DNA of 64,000 bases from Theocolax elegans (GCA_026168455.1 CM047430.1:9990848-10054847); one strand, 5' to 3'. Positions 23,100 to 36,784 are shown, counted from the first letter of the stretch. The notes: generated by a model from the sequence alone, not told the origin. Numbers and translations are program-made.

Positions 23100-24017
23100 A
23101 GATAAAGCCTAAAATAATTAGCGCAGAATTTCTATTTTAGTTATGTCAGATATTTTAAAAATAGTTTATTTTAAATAAATATATTTACTGTCACATTAAA
23201 TTCCTTAGTTCTTTCCCATTAATAACTATACCAATAGAATAAACATTTTCATCATATTTCGATTACATTAAATCGATATTTTAATGGGATATTTTCTAAT
23301 TCAAAGAATTTGCCTTTCGATGATTTATGTACATTATTACACTAGTATTTACATTACCAAACTGTGTAACAAAGATTTTTTTTTAATCACCTTTTCGTAC
23401 TTCTCTTCGTAGCATAAACGTGAGTAAAAAGTTTCACCGACCACCTATAGACAGGAGGGTAGTTATCAGGAATGAAAAGAGCTGTTTTTATCGAAAGTAG
23501 ACATTTTTAAAGGTTATTTTGTTACATGCAGGCATCCGCTTTTCGTTGATGTTTCTAAATCGACTTCTCGTACTTGCATTCGTAGCACAGATCTGTGTAA
23601 AATGTTTCATCGACCAACGAAATACAGGAGGGTAGTTATAAGGGATGAAAAGTGCGATTTTTATCGAAAAATAGACAATTTCATATGCAATTGAATTTAA
23701 ACCACTGCTAAACTATTTGCGTATGTATATATATGAACACGCACACGCATTCATACACAGTCATGCTCACGCACAGTCAGTAAAGTTGTGAACGAATACT
23801 TGTTTAGCTCTGAATAAGAGTAACATCAGTTAACCCATAGCATAAAACGAATTTATTAAATAAAATTATTTCATATTCAATATTATTTTAACTTTAAGTT
23901 CTCATCGTAAACACGCGATGGCTGGATTTCATAGTGTAATTTGGTATGAAATTTCAATACAATAGTTACAACCAATTGTTAGCATATTTTATTATATATA
24001 TATGTGGGTTATTGCAG
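23100..24017. repeat. Non-coding, with a two-copy direct repeat
   Basis: Segments at about 23391-23510 and 23548-23690 share CAGGAGGGTAGTTAT, GATGAAAAG and TTTTTATCGAAA in the same order, about 157 bases apart. The remainder is AT-rich, with no gene seen. Confidence 0.5.
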
Positions 24018-25212
24018 ACGAATTCGACGAAAAAGGTGCGCGGATGGGAGCGTCAATTTGACCGCCGATCTTATTTATGTTAATACTTGTCAAAAAACGG
24101 GCCTCCCAAAATCTTAGACCCCAAAATTAAAAATGGTGCCCCTAGAATTTTTTGAACATTCAAAAATAGTCTATTTTTGGCTATTTTCAAAAAATTATGT
24201 CTCGGAGACTTTTTCATATCATTTGGACATTCATGGCGGCATTCTCTTAGTATTTTGCTCTACTAATAGAAAAAACTAGTTCGGTAATCATTTCAATTGC
24301 TGATTAGGTGATCTTTTTATTTTAGTTCAACGTATTTTTCTAATATTTAGTTGAGTTATTGATCATAACTTTGATAATGTTCATTTGTTTTATGCGCTAA
24401 AATTCACTCATTGGAAACAGAGATATTAGCACTTAAAACTAACTCATCATTGATAAAACTCAAATATTTAAACGTAATAAAAAAACAAAATAATCCGGAT
24501 ATTTTTACCACAAAATTTTGTGAAAGTATCTTCTTGGCCGGTTTCATCAAATTGGTTTAGTAGAGCCAAAAATATTAGCATTTAAAACTTGCCTCTTTTT
24601 AATAAACAGCGAAATATACAATGTTTAAAAATTGTATCTTTTGAAAATAAAAAATTACATCCGCTAAATTGACAGATGCTTTAAGTACTCAAGAGGAAAC
24701 TTTCTCTTAATTTTGGAGTATAAATAGTCTAATTGTTTTGTTTAAATTACGTATGAATATTTGAATTTATAAATAATGAGCAAGTTTTAAGTGCCAACAT
24801 CTCTACTTATAATGACTGAATTTGAATGTATTTAACGTTTAGACCGACGGGATTTTAGTAAAAACAAAATACGATTTCTCCTATATAAAAGTTTTGTATG
24901 ACCTAGTAGATAAAACCAAATAAAGGGTATATATATGCAAGTCAGAGGTGCGCACCATATGACGTTATGCCGACGGTGTAAAGGTTAAGAATGGTTTGAA
25001 GCTCTTAGAAAGACAAAAAGAATGGTATTTGCTATTTATGAAAGTTTAAAATATTCCAGGGACACCATTTTTAATTAAGGCCAAAACCTTTACAGCTGCA
25101 AGTACCTGTAAAGCTTTGTCTACAAGTTTTGCCTACAAGTATAAACATAAAAAACATTGGCGGCAAAATTGGCGTTCCCACCCGTGCACCCTTTTCGTCG
25201 ATTTCGGCTGGA
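24018..25212. mobile_element. Foldback element (about 1.2 kb)
   Basis: The left end AATTCGACGAAAAAGGTGCG matches the right end (about 25212) in reverse complement with a few differences. Inner segments also pair: AAATTAAAAATGGTGCCCCT near 24125 with the strand opposite 25060-25080, and the block at 24400-24450 with 24770-24830. No transposase is encoded. Confidence 0.7.
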
Positions 25213-25307
25213 AAGACCCGTTTATATAATGAAATCTGTAATTTGAAAAATCTATACAATATTTAAAAAATCTATGCTATACAAACATAGGTATCTCTCT
25301 CTCTCTC

Positions 25308-27888
25308 TTGCCGAAACCTGTTTTCGAACTGTGGCAGGCAGCAATTCGTAAATCGGGCGAACTGGGCTACGCGAGGCCCGTAGTTATAGACTTAGTTGTT
25401 TTTATGTGTGAAGTGAGGGATGGTGCGTTGAAACGAGTTAACTCGGATGTCGAATTTCCAAATTTTCTTCCTCTCTCTCCTCATACCAAATGAGACAGGG
25501 CTGGTCGGGCCAAATCATTAAAATCATTAAACTCATCGAAGTTATTCTCCATTTTTCATTCCAATATAAATCATCTCAAAACACTTTTCGCATCGATTGA
25601 AGTACTAGTTCATCCAGCCTCTCATGATGTGATTGCGATCATCGAGACCTTCCTTACAAGTCACGATTCTTCTGAGATTATTAGATTGCCGGGTTATACA
25701 TTGCATCGCTTGGATCGTGAGGGTAAGGAGGGGGGGGGGTGCTGTGGCAGCCTATGTTCGCAAACATTTTGGGGTAAGGGTCATCGCGCACTCTGAACCT
25801 ATCTTCTCGAATACTCCGAAATTTCTGGTTCTATGTTTGACAGGCAAATCAGTTTCATTGGTGTTAGCAGTGGTATACCGCAGGTCATCAGCCGCTTACC
25901 CTACAGAGTTTTTTGATGTCTTCTCGGACATACTACCACGATACAAGTATGTCATGGTCACTGGGGATTTTAACATCTACATGAATTCCACCAGTGCCAT
26001 GGCAGATAAGTTTAGAGCTATCTTATCAGCACTGGGACTTTCACACATCCAGTCAGAGCCAACGCATCACGCAATGACATCGGGCGGGCCATCTCATACG
26101 TGGTTGGATCTCTTCCTTATTTATGAACCAGTAACTGAGCATGAATATGTTAAAACATCAGCTCCATTCACAGCTGGACACGCTATAAATATTACCCTCC
26201 AGATAGATAACGAGCAGTCTCAAGTGAAGGTATTTAGGAGACGAAATTTGGGGGAGATCATCCTTCATAACCTAGTAACCACATTCAATTCATTCATCAC
26301 CTCCTCTTCGTCATCACAGTCATTCATCCAACCTAGGCCTGACCAATCTGTGTCTATGGACGTGTCTCAATGTAATTATCAGTCTAGTCCGCATTCGCAC
26401 CAGGTTCATTCATCAAATACCAATCACAGTACTATTTCATCTACATTATCATTTATATGCAATTCAATTTTTTCTACATTCGACATGTTAGCTCCTTTGA
26501 AATTTCATTCCATTAAGACCAAATACAAGCCATGGATTTCACAGGATATTAAAGCAAGCTTTAAAGACAGAAACGCAGCTTTTAGAAGATTTCAAACTAC
26601 AGGTTCAGTTGATGATTATAACGTATACAAGGGTCTTCGAAATCATGTCTCTAATGCTGTTAACCCGAGTAAATTTCACTTCCTGGCAAAGAAACTTAGT
26701 AGTACAAATGATCCAACGAAATCCTGGAAATGCCTCAAAAATATGGGTCTCAGCTCAAAGACAAATCCATCACCGCTTAAATTTTTCACGTCTCAACAGT
26801 TAAACAGTCATTATGCTTCTGTCTCAAATCACGTCCAACCAATTTCTATCCAAACATTTTCAACCATATCATGCAATTCTTGTCCTATGTCACCCTTATC
26901 TTCCTCTTTTCATTTCTGTACTATAACCGCGAAAGGAATACAGCGTGCAATTCAGGGAGCATCCTCAAGGGCAGTGGGGATTGATGGCATATCTGTGGAA
27001 ATGCTAAAGTTGTTAAAGCCTCAATTAACATTGCACCTTGTCGATCTTTTTAAAGACATGCTTTTAGCTGGTTATTTTCCTGAATGCTGGAAATAGGTAT
27101 TGTTGTTTCCATTGGCGAAGTCGGGCAGGGTTGAATCGTGCTCAGATACAAGGCCGATTGCGAAGCTTTGTGAGCTTTCAAAAATTTTAGAGAGACTTGT
27201 ACACAACCAGCTTTCTGAATACCTTGAGGAGAATCATATTCTTATCGATAGACAGGCAGGTTTTCGTAAGGGACATAGTACCCAGACAGCACTCCTGGGT
27301 GTTCTAGATGATGTTAGGAGAGCCATTGATGCCAGGAAGATCAAGATTCTTGTCCTGTTTGACTTCTTCAAGGCCCTTGACACTCTACCTCATGATAAAC
27401 TAATACAAAAATTGTGTGAAATTGGTTGCTCCGATAATGTATTAACCTGGTTTTATCGGTATCTTGTGGGTTGCATGCATACAGTAGAGAGTGAGACGGG
27501 CGTGTTATCGGATTAGCTCGAGATAAATGCGATGGTGTCTTAGGGAAGTGTTCTTGGCCCAATACTTTTCTCTATTTACATTAATGATCTGCCGAAAGTT
27601 GTTTCACATAGCGATTATATGCTATTTGCCGAAGATGCCCAGGTCTACTATTCGTTTTTTCCGTCAGAATTTGAAATAGGGGTGCAACGTATCACACAAG
27701 GTGCTAATGCGATAGCCCTATGGGCTCACACGAACGGACTGAAGCTAAATGTAAAAAAAACGAAGGTTATGATTCTGGGTAGTCAGGCTTTTTTATCGCG
27801 TATTGACTTGAACACTGCCCCGAAGGTTAGACTGGGAACGAATTTCTTGAATTATGAATGTGAAGTTAAATCACAGTTTACAGATAGA
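25308..27888 (+). pseudogene. Decayed LINE ORF2 (endonuclease plus reverse transcriptase)
   Basis: An apurinic-type endonuclease comes first (HSNINHLKTLF, VIAIIETFL, then VMVTGDFNIYMN in the frame from 25633). The reverse transcriptase follows: AGFRKGHSTQTALL, LFDFFKALDTLPHDKL, GSVLGPILFSIYINDLP and the active-site region MLFAEDAQVY. The normal active site has two Asp (xADD), so here one is Glu. Breaks are a TGA at 25491, a frameshift in a G run near 25735, and TAG at 27094, 27514 and 27541. The element reads like the jockey/CR1-type non-LTR group. Its 3' part is cut off by the foldback that begins at 27889. This type copies itself by nicking the target and priming reverse transcription there. 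Confidence 0.85.
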
Positions 27889-29272
27889 TTACAGATAGTC
27901 AAAGTTGACATTTTAACACTATATGCATTATATGCCCATTTTTATGAGTGTGTAGCTCCCAGGGGATGCATTTTTCACTAAAAACATTCATATGACTTTT
28001 TTGTAAAATTTTCTAAATTTTTCATTAAAAATACTTTTAAAGTCATAAATGTACGCTGTCACACACTTGTAAGCCATTTAAACCTTAAATAGTGAAAGTC
28101 AGTAATTCTGCTCCGGACTCTGAAAACCTAATGCTGTCTAAAAGATGTCTTTTTATAGTCAGAAACTGCCTACAAATTTGCAGAGTGGGTCTAAATCGTT
28201 AAGATCACTTGTTGTCAAAGTATCAATGGAAATGGATATTTGTTGCCTTATAATGATGAATCTATTAGCATGATTATTGCAAAAAAATTTATGCACTTAT
28301 CTTGGAGTGGTAGAAAAGTGTCTCCACTTTTTTCAGTATCCATCTAATTACCTGTAAGCTGGTAAAAATACAAATATTATTATACAATTATAAAAAATCA
28401 ATTTTTAAACATCTATACTGCTGGATTTTTAATTTTACAACTACTTTAAGAATTGTGATACTAATCTCAAGGATTACTATAAAAGTATCAACAATATCAT
28501 TATTATTATTCAGCAATATATTGTTTGAATTTCACAAACTTGTCACTGTCACATAATCATATTACTCATAATAATCTCAGATATGATCTGTTTATATATT
28601 TTATGTATTAAATACGTATATTTAGTTATTGTAATAAGAATGTTAATATATTTATAGTAGTCCTTTAGATTAGTATTATAATTCTTGTAAGGGTTGTAAA
28701 ACTAAAAATCCAGCATTATAAATATTTAAAAATTGATTTTTTATAATTATATAATAATATTTGTATTTTTAGCAGCTTACAGGATTAGATTAGATGGATA
28801 CTGAAACTAGTGAAGATACTTTTCTACCACTCCAAGGTAAGTGCACAAATTTTTTTGCAATGATCATGCTAATAGATTCATCGTTATAAGGCAACAAATA
28901 TACATTTCTATTAATATTTCGGGCACTTTTCCCGGATATTTTGACCATCAGTGATCTTAATGATTTTGACCCACTCTGGAAATTTTTAGGCAGTTTCTGA
29001 CTATAAAAAGACATCTTTTAGACAATATTAGGTTACCAGAGTCCGGAGCAGAATTGCTGATTTTCACTATTTAAGGTTTAAATGGCTTACAAGAGTGTGA
29101 CAGCATACATTTATGTCTTTAAAAGTATTTTTAATGAAAAGTTCGGAAAATTTTACAAAAAAAGTCATACTTATGTTTTTAGTGAAAAATGCATCCCCTG
29201 GGAGCTAAAAATTCATGAAAATGGGCATATAATGCAAAAAAGTGCTAAAATGTCAACTTTGACTCTCTGTAA
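27889..29272. mobile_element. Foldback element inserted in the LINE
   Basis: Arms of about 600 bp (27889-28480 and 28650-29272) are reverse complements. The left end TAGTCAAAGTTGACATTTTA pairs with the right end TAAAATGTCAACTTTGACTC. Both arms carry CTCCCAGGGGATGCATTTTT-type text and GTCCGGAGCAGAATT-type text. The centre is near 28580. The short frames on it are mirror products. Confidence 0.8.
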
Positions 29273-29393
29273 CTTAAAATAATGGCCCAAAAAAAATCTG
29301 AAAAATTCAGGAGAACTACTGGATACCTCTAAAACATATTCCCACAGTTATAGCAATATTTATTTTTTTCATCTTCGATGTCACAGAGAACCA

Positions 29394-30330
29394 CCCATAT
29401 ATATATATGAAAATTTTAAAACGCTCCAAAATTTGAGAACAGGCTGGACGTATCTTCCAGAAAATAGAAAAAAATTTAGTTGTTAAAAATAATTTGCCTA
29501 AAAGTTATTTGATCATTAAAAATGGAAATTTTTTAATTTTTTAGAAAAATTGCTATTTATAAAGCCATTTATCTCAAAATCTATATATTTTTTAAAAAAA
29601 CCTTACAAACAACTTTTGTTCAAAATAATCTTTTGAACTTATCTACCTAGGTTACAATTCATAATTTTAAAATCTCGAAGAGATAGAACACCCGGAGATA
29701 TTGAATATCAAAAAAGGCGACCACGCCACAATCGATTTTGATCTAAGACCGCTCAAAAGATCAGATTTTTCGAGAGCTTTCGAATAGCTTGGGTTAGATT
29801 ATTGGCCAAAACCGCTTGTGTAAGTTACGCCTCATAAACCTCATAATTCACTAATTTTCATGTATTTTAGGGCATAACTTACACCTACGGTCATGGCCAA
29901 TAATCTAACCCAAGCCATTCGAAAGCCCTCGAAAAATCTCGAATGATCTCTTGAGCAGTGTTAGATCAAAATCGATTGTGGCGTGGTCGCCTTTTTTGAT
30001 ATTCAATATTTTCGGGTGTTCTATCTCTTCGAGATTTTAAATTTAAGAATTGGAACCTAGGTAGATAAGTTCTAAATATTATTTTGAACAAAAGTTGTTG
30101 GTAATGTTTTTTCAAAAAATCAATAGATTTTGAGATAAATGGCTTTAAAAATAGCAATTTTTCTAAAAAATCGAAAAAATTTCCTTTTTCATGGACAAAT
30201 AACTCTTAGGCAAATTATTTTTAACAACTAAAATTTTTTTTCTATCTTCTGGAAGATATTTCCAGCCTGCTCTCAAATTTTGGAGCAATTTAAAATTTTC
30301 ATCGTACCACTTGACGTGAAATAGCCCATA
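29394..30330. mobile_element. Foldback element related to the giant palindrome arm
   Basis: Inverted arms run about 29394-29830 and 29870-30330. Shared text includes CGATTTTGATC, CTATCTCTTCGAGATTTTAA-type words and ACCTAGGTAGATAAG. The outer 250-280 bases match 1320-1605 and 9320-9605 in the giant palindrome, including GAGAACAGGCTGG and CTTCCAGAA. No coding capacity. Confidence 0.8.
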
Positions 30331-30339
30331 TATACATGT

Positions 30340-30652
30340 GGATATAATTATCCAAACGGAATAGTCTTGGATAGTATTATTATTATTATATTGAATATAT
30401 TGTATTGATTTATTTACATCGTATTGGTGAGTTATTTTTAATTATTGATATAATAAATGATATTTTAGTGTGAACAATAGGAATTAATTCAGTGCGCGAT
30501 TTATTAATAAATTAAATTATTTATTTAATTAATTTAAAATCACGTTCTCTCTCTCGTGGTTAGTGGTACCACGGGATCTACACTTAGATCTCGTAATAAA
30601 ATATTATAGATCGACATTTTCTTGAGGAATATTAATATTCGTTATCGTTATC
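30340..30652 (+). mobile_element. Gypsy LTR fragment
   Basis: Matches 44850-45165 of the Gypsy 5' LTR: CCAAACGGAATAG at the start, ATTGATTTATTTACATCG, AACGTTCTCTCTCTCG-like text and CCACGGGATCTA. It ends where the two diverge after ATTAATATTCGTTA. It is a remnant of another copy of the same family. Confidence 0.75.
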
Positions 30653-30718
30653 TTAGACACGGCGGCGGCGGTGAAATATTTATATATTATATATGTACAT
30701 AATAAATAGTACATAATA

Positions 30719-30719
<1 letters not shown>

Positions 30720-30749
<30 letters not shown>

Positions 30750-30750
30750 G
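30720..30750. repeat. (AAT)n microsatellite
   Basis: About eight AAT units. The flanking stretches 30653-31094 hold only AT-rich and CA-rich low-complexity DNA. Confidence 0.8.
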
Positions 30751-31094
30751 TACATAATAAATTATAATGCGGGCGTTTTATTAGACAATCATGACTAATA
30801 ATTACGACAGTTTAAGCCCTGTTAAACGCAGAGAAAAATTATTTATATTTTTTTTTTACATTTTAAATGGTAAATACTATTTACACACGTAAGTACCTAC
30901 AAATACACACATCATCTTACATTTATTCCTGTAGACGTCAATTACTAATAATAACATGCATACTAACAACATTCCACAATATTTACACAAGTTCCACATA
31001 ACACACACACAAAAGTTCCACACAACACACACATACACAAAAGTTCTACACAATATTCACACAAGCTCAACACGACATACACACACAAATGCAA

Positions 31095-31582
31095 ATATCC
31101 AAGAAATCCCGTAATTAGTAGAATCATTCCGAAATACCTCAAAAATTCCCGAAATATCCAGGAAATTAAATCTTGTAATTAGTAGAGTCATCCCGAAATG
31201 ACTCAGATATTTCCGAAATATCCAGGAAATTCCCTTATTAGTAGAGTTATCCCGAATTTCTTCAGAAATTCCCAAAATATCCAGGAAATCCCAGTTATGA
31301 TTGGTGTTATCCCGAATTTCCTCTGAAATTCCCTAAATATCCAGAAAATTCCGTAATTAGTGGAGTCATCCCGAAATACCTCAGAAATTCCCGAAATATC
31401 CAGGAAATCCCGTTATTATTGGTGTTATCCCGAATTTCCTCTGAAATTCCCTAAATATACAGGAAATTCCATAATTAGTAGAGTCATCCCGGCATACCTC
31501 AGGAATTCCCGATATTTCCTGGAAATCCCGCAATTAGTGAAGTTATCCCAAAATAACTCAGCAATTCCCGAAAGATCCAGGA
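31095..31582. repeat. 59-bp minisatellite, eight units
   Basis: Each unit begins ATATCCAGGAAAT and contains TAGTAGAGTCATCCCGAA and CAGAAATTCCC-like words. Copies are 59-66 bp and diverged, with two alternating subtypes (one with ATTGGTGTTATCCCGAATTT). The open frames across it are repeat-derived. Confidence 0.85.
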
Positions 31583-33123
31583 ATGGTTTGTCATTAATAC
31601 CAGGTACACATTAAGTCTAAATAAGATAATGTTTATTTATAATTATTTACAGTAAAAAAGGAAATTCACAGTAAAGTGCTCATTTTAGATATATTTCTAA
31701 ATCTAATTTGTTATAAATATTACAAATAATATGCATTTATTATAATTTTTATGTATTCAGTATGTACCTGACTGCACGACAATCAATTGTTGAAAAAGAA
31801 TTAATTATTGGTTGTATAATTGTAATAATTAATGGTAAAATGCATGTACAAAAAGTTGTTCGTACGTACGTACGTACGGACGTACGTATGTACGCGGACT
31901 AATGAAACTTCAAAGCCAAAAAACTAATAAAAAACGACTCTCTAAAAAATTTGTAATAGTGGTAAATTTACCCTCGTATCAATGCGATCACAATGGACTT
32001 ATAAAAAATTGTATTTTCTAAATATTATTCCCAGGATAAAAAATTCACATTTCACTTATAAAATTTTAATATTATGGAGATATGTTATTTACGTAACTTT
32101 TTATATCATATATTATTTCTTTTTTAATATATTTTCAGTTTATTAAGTTTTCGATAGATTATTTAGTAATACTTTCAATAAAACTTCATATAAATATCTG
32201 AGATGTCAAATTCTTTTACTCGGCTATGTATTTTTCGATTTTTTTACGTCTCCTATATATATATGACTACTCGAAAAAGTTGAGACAGAGCTATAGGGGA
32301 AAACGAAAGAGTGAGTGAGACACGCGTGATCTAGTTATTTTTTCATTATTATCTTAAACGGTCATCTTTTATCTTACACGGTCGTCAATCATCTAATTTG
32401 CCGAGAAGCGTGCACGTAACAGAACCTGTCAGTGACAATTATTGGTTATGTTTAATGTTGATAATTTTAATTCTTGGTTTTGGACTACAGTTTTCACAGG
32501 TATGAAAGCTTTACAGAAATGTTTATTATTTATTTGAATAAATTATTTTAGAGAAGTTAAAAATATAATTATTTGTTAATAAAATTATTTATTTAACAAT
32601 TTAGATTTTGGAGCCCAGTCGTCAAACATATCAAGCACTATTGAAACAATAAATCACTTCTGCAAAAATGTTTAGGAAAATGCCTGAAATTTTACCAATA
32701 CAGAAACACATCCATTTAATTACTAGTAGTATGGTACATTTAGTAGACAATAGTTAGATTTAAGAGGACCTAGTGTCGAAGAAACAGAAAAATTTTTATC
32801 TACCAAAATAATCAGGAGAAAAATAATGATTTTTTGCTGCGTTGTAAAATATAACACCATAAATAATTGTTAATTTATACATAAAAACATTTTTCGTCCA
32901 GAAAATAAGTCATTTTAAACGTTTTTAAAAAAGTATGTATGTGTGTATGTATGTAGTCAAGTTAATAGAATAACTCAGCCAATTTTGAACCAATTTGGCT
33001 CAAATTTTTATGATATCTTCTACATAAATAGAGAAGTAAACGTTGCCATTTTGGACCAAATTGGTCGAATAGATATTAAACGGTAGCACTTTTTAACATG
33101 ACGCTAAAACGTTTTTCTACGAC

Positions 33124-33124
<1 letters not shown>
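31583..33124. other. Non-coding AT-rich stretch
   Basis: No gene seen. It contains a CGTAC repeat at about 31858-31893. Its second half (32800-33020) contains words that reappear in the 1809-bp unit, such as GGAGAAAAATAATGATTTTTT and a CAGCCAATTTTGAACCAATTTGGCT region, so it is an older relative of that unit. Confidence 0.5.

Positions 33125-33166
<42 letters not shown>
33125..33166. repeat. (TA)n microsatellite
   Basis: About 20 TA units directly before the first 1809-bp repeat. Confidence 0.9.
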
Positions 33167-33170
<4 letters not shown>

Positions 33171-34975
33171 TAAATAATCTAAAATATAGATATAGAAAAA
33201 GTTTAAAAATAAATTTTTATGTACAATTAAATACTAGGCAAGTTAAACGCATTAAAGTGTCAAAATAGTGAAAAAAAAACGTTTTTTCTACTTTATAAAG
33301 ACAAATATTAATTGCACTGTAAAAGTTTAAATGTAAAAAATCTTTATCTTAATAAAATGAAATTTTTTTGTATACAACACTTTATGCTTAGATGAATAAT
33401 TTTAAAGTTTAGTACAAAAAAACAGTTGGAGAAGCCTAAAATGTACAATAAAAGAAGCTTTTCAGACATTAACTAAATAAATATTGATTTTACGTAGAAA
33501 TTTGAAATGTAAGAAATGTTCATCACATTAAATGAAAACTTTTTTCTATTAAACATTTCTTCCTCACATTGATATTTTTCCTTATAAATGAAAAAAAATG
33601 ATTAAAAAAGCGTAAATTGTACAAAAAAGACGGTTTTGGACCTTATCTAAATAAATATCGATTATACGTACAAATCTTAAAGGTAAGAAATGTTTATCAC
33701 AAAAAAAACTTTTGTTTACCTTCTAATTGTTTTTGAAAATGTATATATGCTTGTACGTACTATGTATGAAAACAAGTCAATCGAAAAATTCAGTCAATTT
33801 TTTACCCATTTGGCTAAATTTATTTGTATAGTAATTTTTTCATATATTCTAGTTGTGTCGAGGTACTACTAGTTTTACCTATTATAATATAATAGTATTA
33901 ACATACTATTTAGTATGAATTAATTCATATTTTCTGTAGTACACTTTACAGAAAAATTTATACCTATACCAAAAAAATCAGGAGAAAAAGAATGATTTTT
34001 TGATGTGTTGGTTAATAATCTTAATGAAAAGCTTTCTGCCTTGCCATATAGGAAATCCCAAGCTGTGATTATTTAGTTACTACATTACAAGTTTTTATTA
34101 ACGTAACTCAATCTAACAATTTGTTCACGATGTATTAAGTGAAAACTTTTATATATATTTTTAGAAACTGTTTAATATAATCTATATTCTCTTACAGAAA
34201 TTACATTTTCATCCTAAGTATTTAAAAAACTTATCATTTATTATATTAAATTTCTAACATCAAGTTTTATGAATAGAAAGTATTTTGAAATAACACCTTC
34301 CACGAAGGTGTGAGAATACGCAAGTATAATGATAGTTGTTAACTGATAAAATAAATATTTTCATTTCTTGCTTCTAGGTTTTTTCTACTTAGAAAAACTT
34401 CAAAGTTTCAACAACTTAAAATTTGGTATTAAAAAATAGATAAATTGTTATTAAGAAGCTGTTTGAATAGAAAGCACTGAAATGAAGCGGAATAACCGAC
34501 AAGAATTTTGAATCACATTGTAAATCTAATATTTAACTTTAATGATTAAGAATAAGATCAAACCATAATCACAGTATTCGCAAAAAGTTACTGCATTGAA
34601 AGTACTGAAATCAAAATAAAATCGTCAAGTATTTTGCGCTACATAATAATAAATAAATGTCTTAAATTTTATTTACCAATCTATTTTTTGTGACATAGCA
34701 TCTTAAGGTTATATAATCAAATAAATTTCAATCAATGTATATAATTAAAATAAATAAAATAATATAACTTTATATGTAAAATTTTAGTAAAATTTATAGG
34801 ATAAGTGTGTAGTATTTATTTGCAATCTGTTTAATTATGTGTGCTAATGGTTTTTGAATCTAGAGTTAAAAATTCATGATATCTTATTTGCAACTAAAAC
34901 TTATTTCGTAAACATTTCTAAGTGAGTAAATGTTGTCTAATAAAAGACGTGAGATTAGTTTTTTGAATAGTAAAT
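33167..34975. repeat. 1809-bp tandem duplication, copy 1
   Basis: Nearly identical to 34976-36784, with only a handful of single-base indels. It starts AAATTAAATAATCTAAAATA. No protein is encoded. The last 345 bases (from about 34635) occur a third time at 38150-38486. Confidence 0.92.
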
Positions 34976-36784
34976 AAATTAAATAATCTAAAATATAGAT
35001 ATAGAAAAAGTTTAAAAATAAATTTTTATGTACAATTAAATACTAGCAAGTTAAACGCATTAAAGTGTCAAAATAGTGAAAAAAAAACGTTTTTTTCTAC
35101 TTTATAAAGACAAATATTAATTGCACTGTAAAAGTTTAAATGTAAAAAATCTTTATCTTAATAAAATGAAATTTTTTTGTATACAACACTTTATGCTTAG
35201 ATGAATAATTTTAAAGTTTAGTACAAAAAAACAGTTGGAGAAGCCTAAAATGTACAATAAAAGAAGCTTTTCAGACATTAACTAAATAAATATTGATTTT
35301 ACGTAGAAATTTGAAATGTAAGAAATGTTCATCACATTAAATGAAAACTTTTTTCTATTAAACATTTCTTCCTCACATTGATATTTTTCCTTATAAATGA
35401 AAAAAAATGATTATAAAAAGCGTAAATTGTACAAAAAAGACGGTTTTGGACCTTATCTAAATAAATATCGATTATACGTACAAATCTTAAAGGTAAGAAA
35501 TGTTTATCACAAAAAAAACTTTTGTTTACCTTCTAATTGTTTTTGAAAATGTATATATGCTTGTACGTACTATGTATGAAACAAGTCAATCGAAAAATTC
35601 AGTCAATTTTTTACCCATTTGGCTAAATTTATTTGTATAGTAATTTTTCATATATTCTAGTTGTGTCGAGGTACTACTAGTTTTACCTATTATAATATAA
35701 TAGTATTAACATACTATTTAGTATGAATTAATTCATATTTTCTGTAGTACACTTTACAGAAAAATTTATACCTATACCAAAAAATCAGGAGAAAAAGAAT
35801 GATTTTTTGATGTGTTGGTTAATAATCTTAATGAAAAGCTTTCTGCCTTGCCATATAGGAAATCCCAAGCTGTGATTATTTAGTTACTACATTACAAGTT
35901 TTTATTAACGTAACTCAATCTAACAATTTGTTCACGATGTATTAAGTGAAAACTTTTATATATATTTTTAGAAACTGTTTAATATAATCTATATTCTCTT
36001 ACAGAAATTACATTTTCATCCTAAGTATTTAAAAAACTTATCATTTATTATATTAAATTTCTAACATCAAGTTTTATGAATAGAAAGTATTTTGAAATAA
36101 CACCTTCCACGAAGGTGTGAGAATACGCAAGTATAATGATAGTTGTTAACTGATAAAATAAATATTTTCATTTCTTGCTTCTAGGTTTTTTCTACTTAGA
36201 AAAACTTCAAAGTTTCAACAACTTAAAATTTGGTATTAAAAAATAGATAAATTGTTATTAAGAAGCTGTTTGAATAGAAAGCACTGAAATGAAGCGGAAT
36301 AACCGACAAGAATTTTGAATCACATTGTAAATCTAATATTTAACTTTAATGATTAAGAATAAGATCAAACCATAATCACAGTATTCGCAAAAAGTTACTG
36401 CATTGAAAGTACTGAAATCAAAATAAAATCGTCAAGTATTTTGCGCTACATAATAATAAATAAATGTCTTAAATTTTATTTACCAATCTATTTTTTGTGA
36501 CATAGCAATCTTAAGGTTATATAATCAAATAAATTTCAATCAATGTATATAATTAAAATAAATAAAATAATATAACTTTATATGTAAAATTTTAGTAAAA
36601 TTTATAGGATAAGTGTGTAGTATTTATTTGCAATCTGTTTAATTATGTGTGCTAATGGTTTTTGAATCTAGAGTTAAAAATTCATGATATCTTATTTGCA
36701 ACTAAAACTTATTTCGTAAACATTTCTAAGTGAGTAAATGTTGTCTAATAAAAGACGTGAGATTAGTTTTTTGAATAGTAAATA
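34976..36784. repeat. 1809-bp tandem duplication, copy 2
   Basis: Second copy of the unit. It runs directly into the 1702-bp repeat unit. Its last 175 bases form the left arm of the foldback 36610-37863. Confidence 0.92.

Noticed and set aside
31095..31582. Regular repeats as a CRISPR array
   Set aside because: The whole unit repeats with drift, there are no unique spacers, and the setting is eukaryotic. It is a minisatellite.
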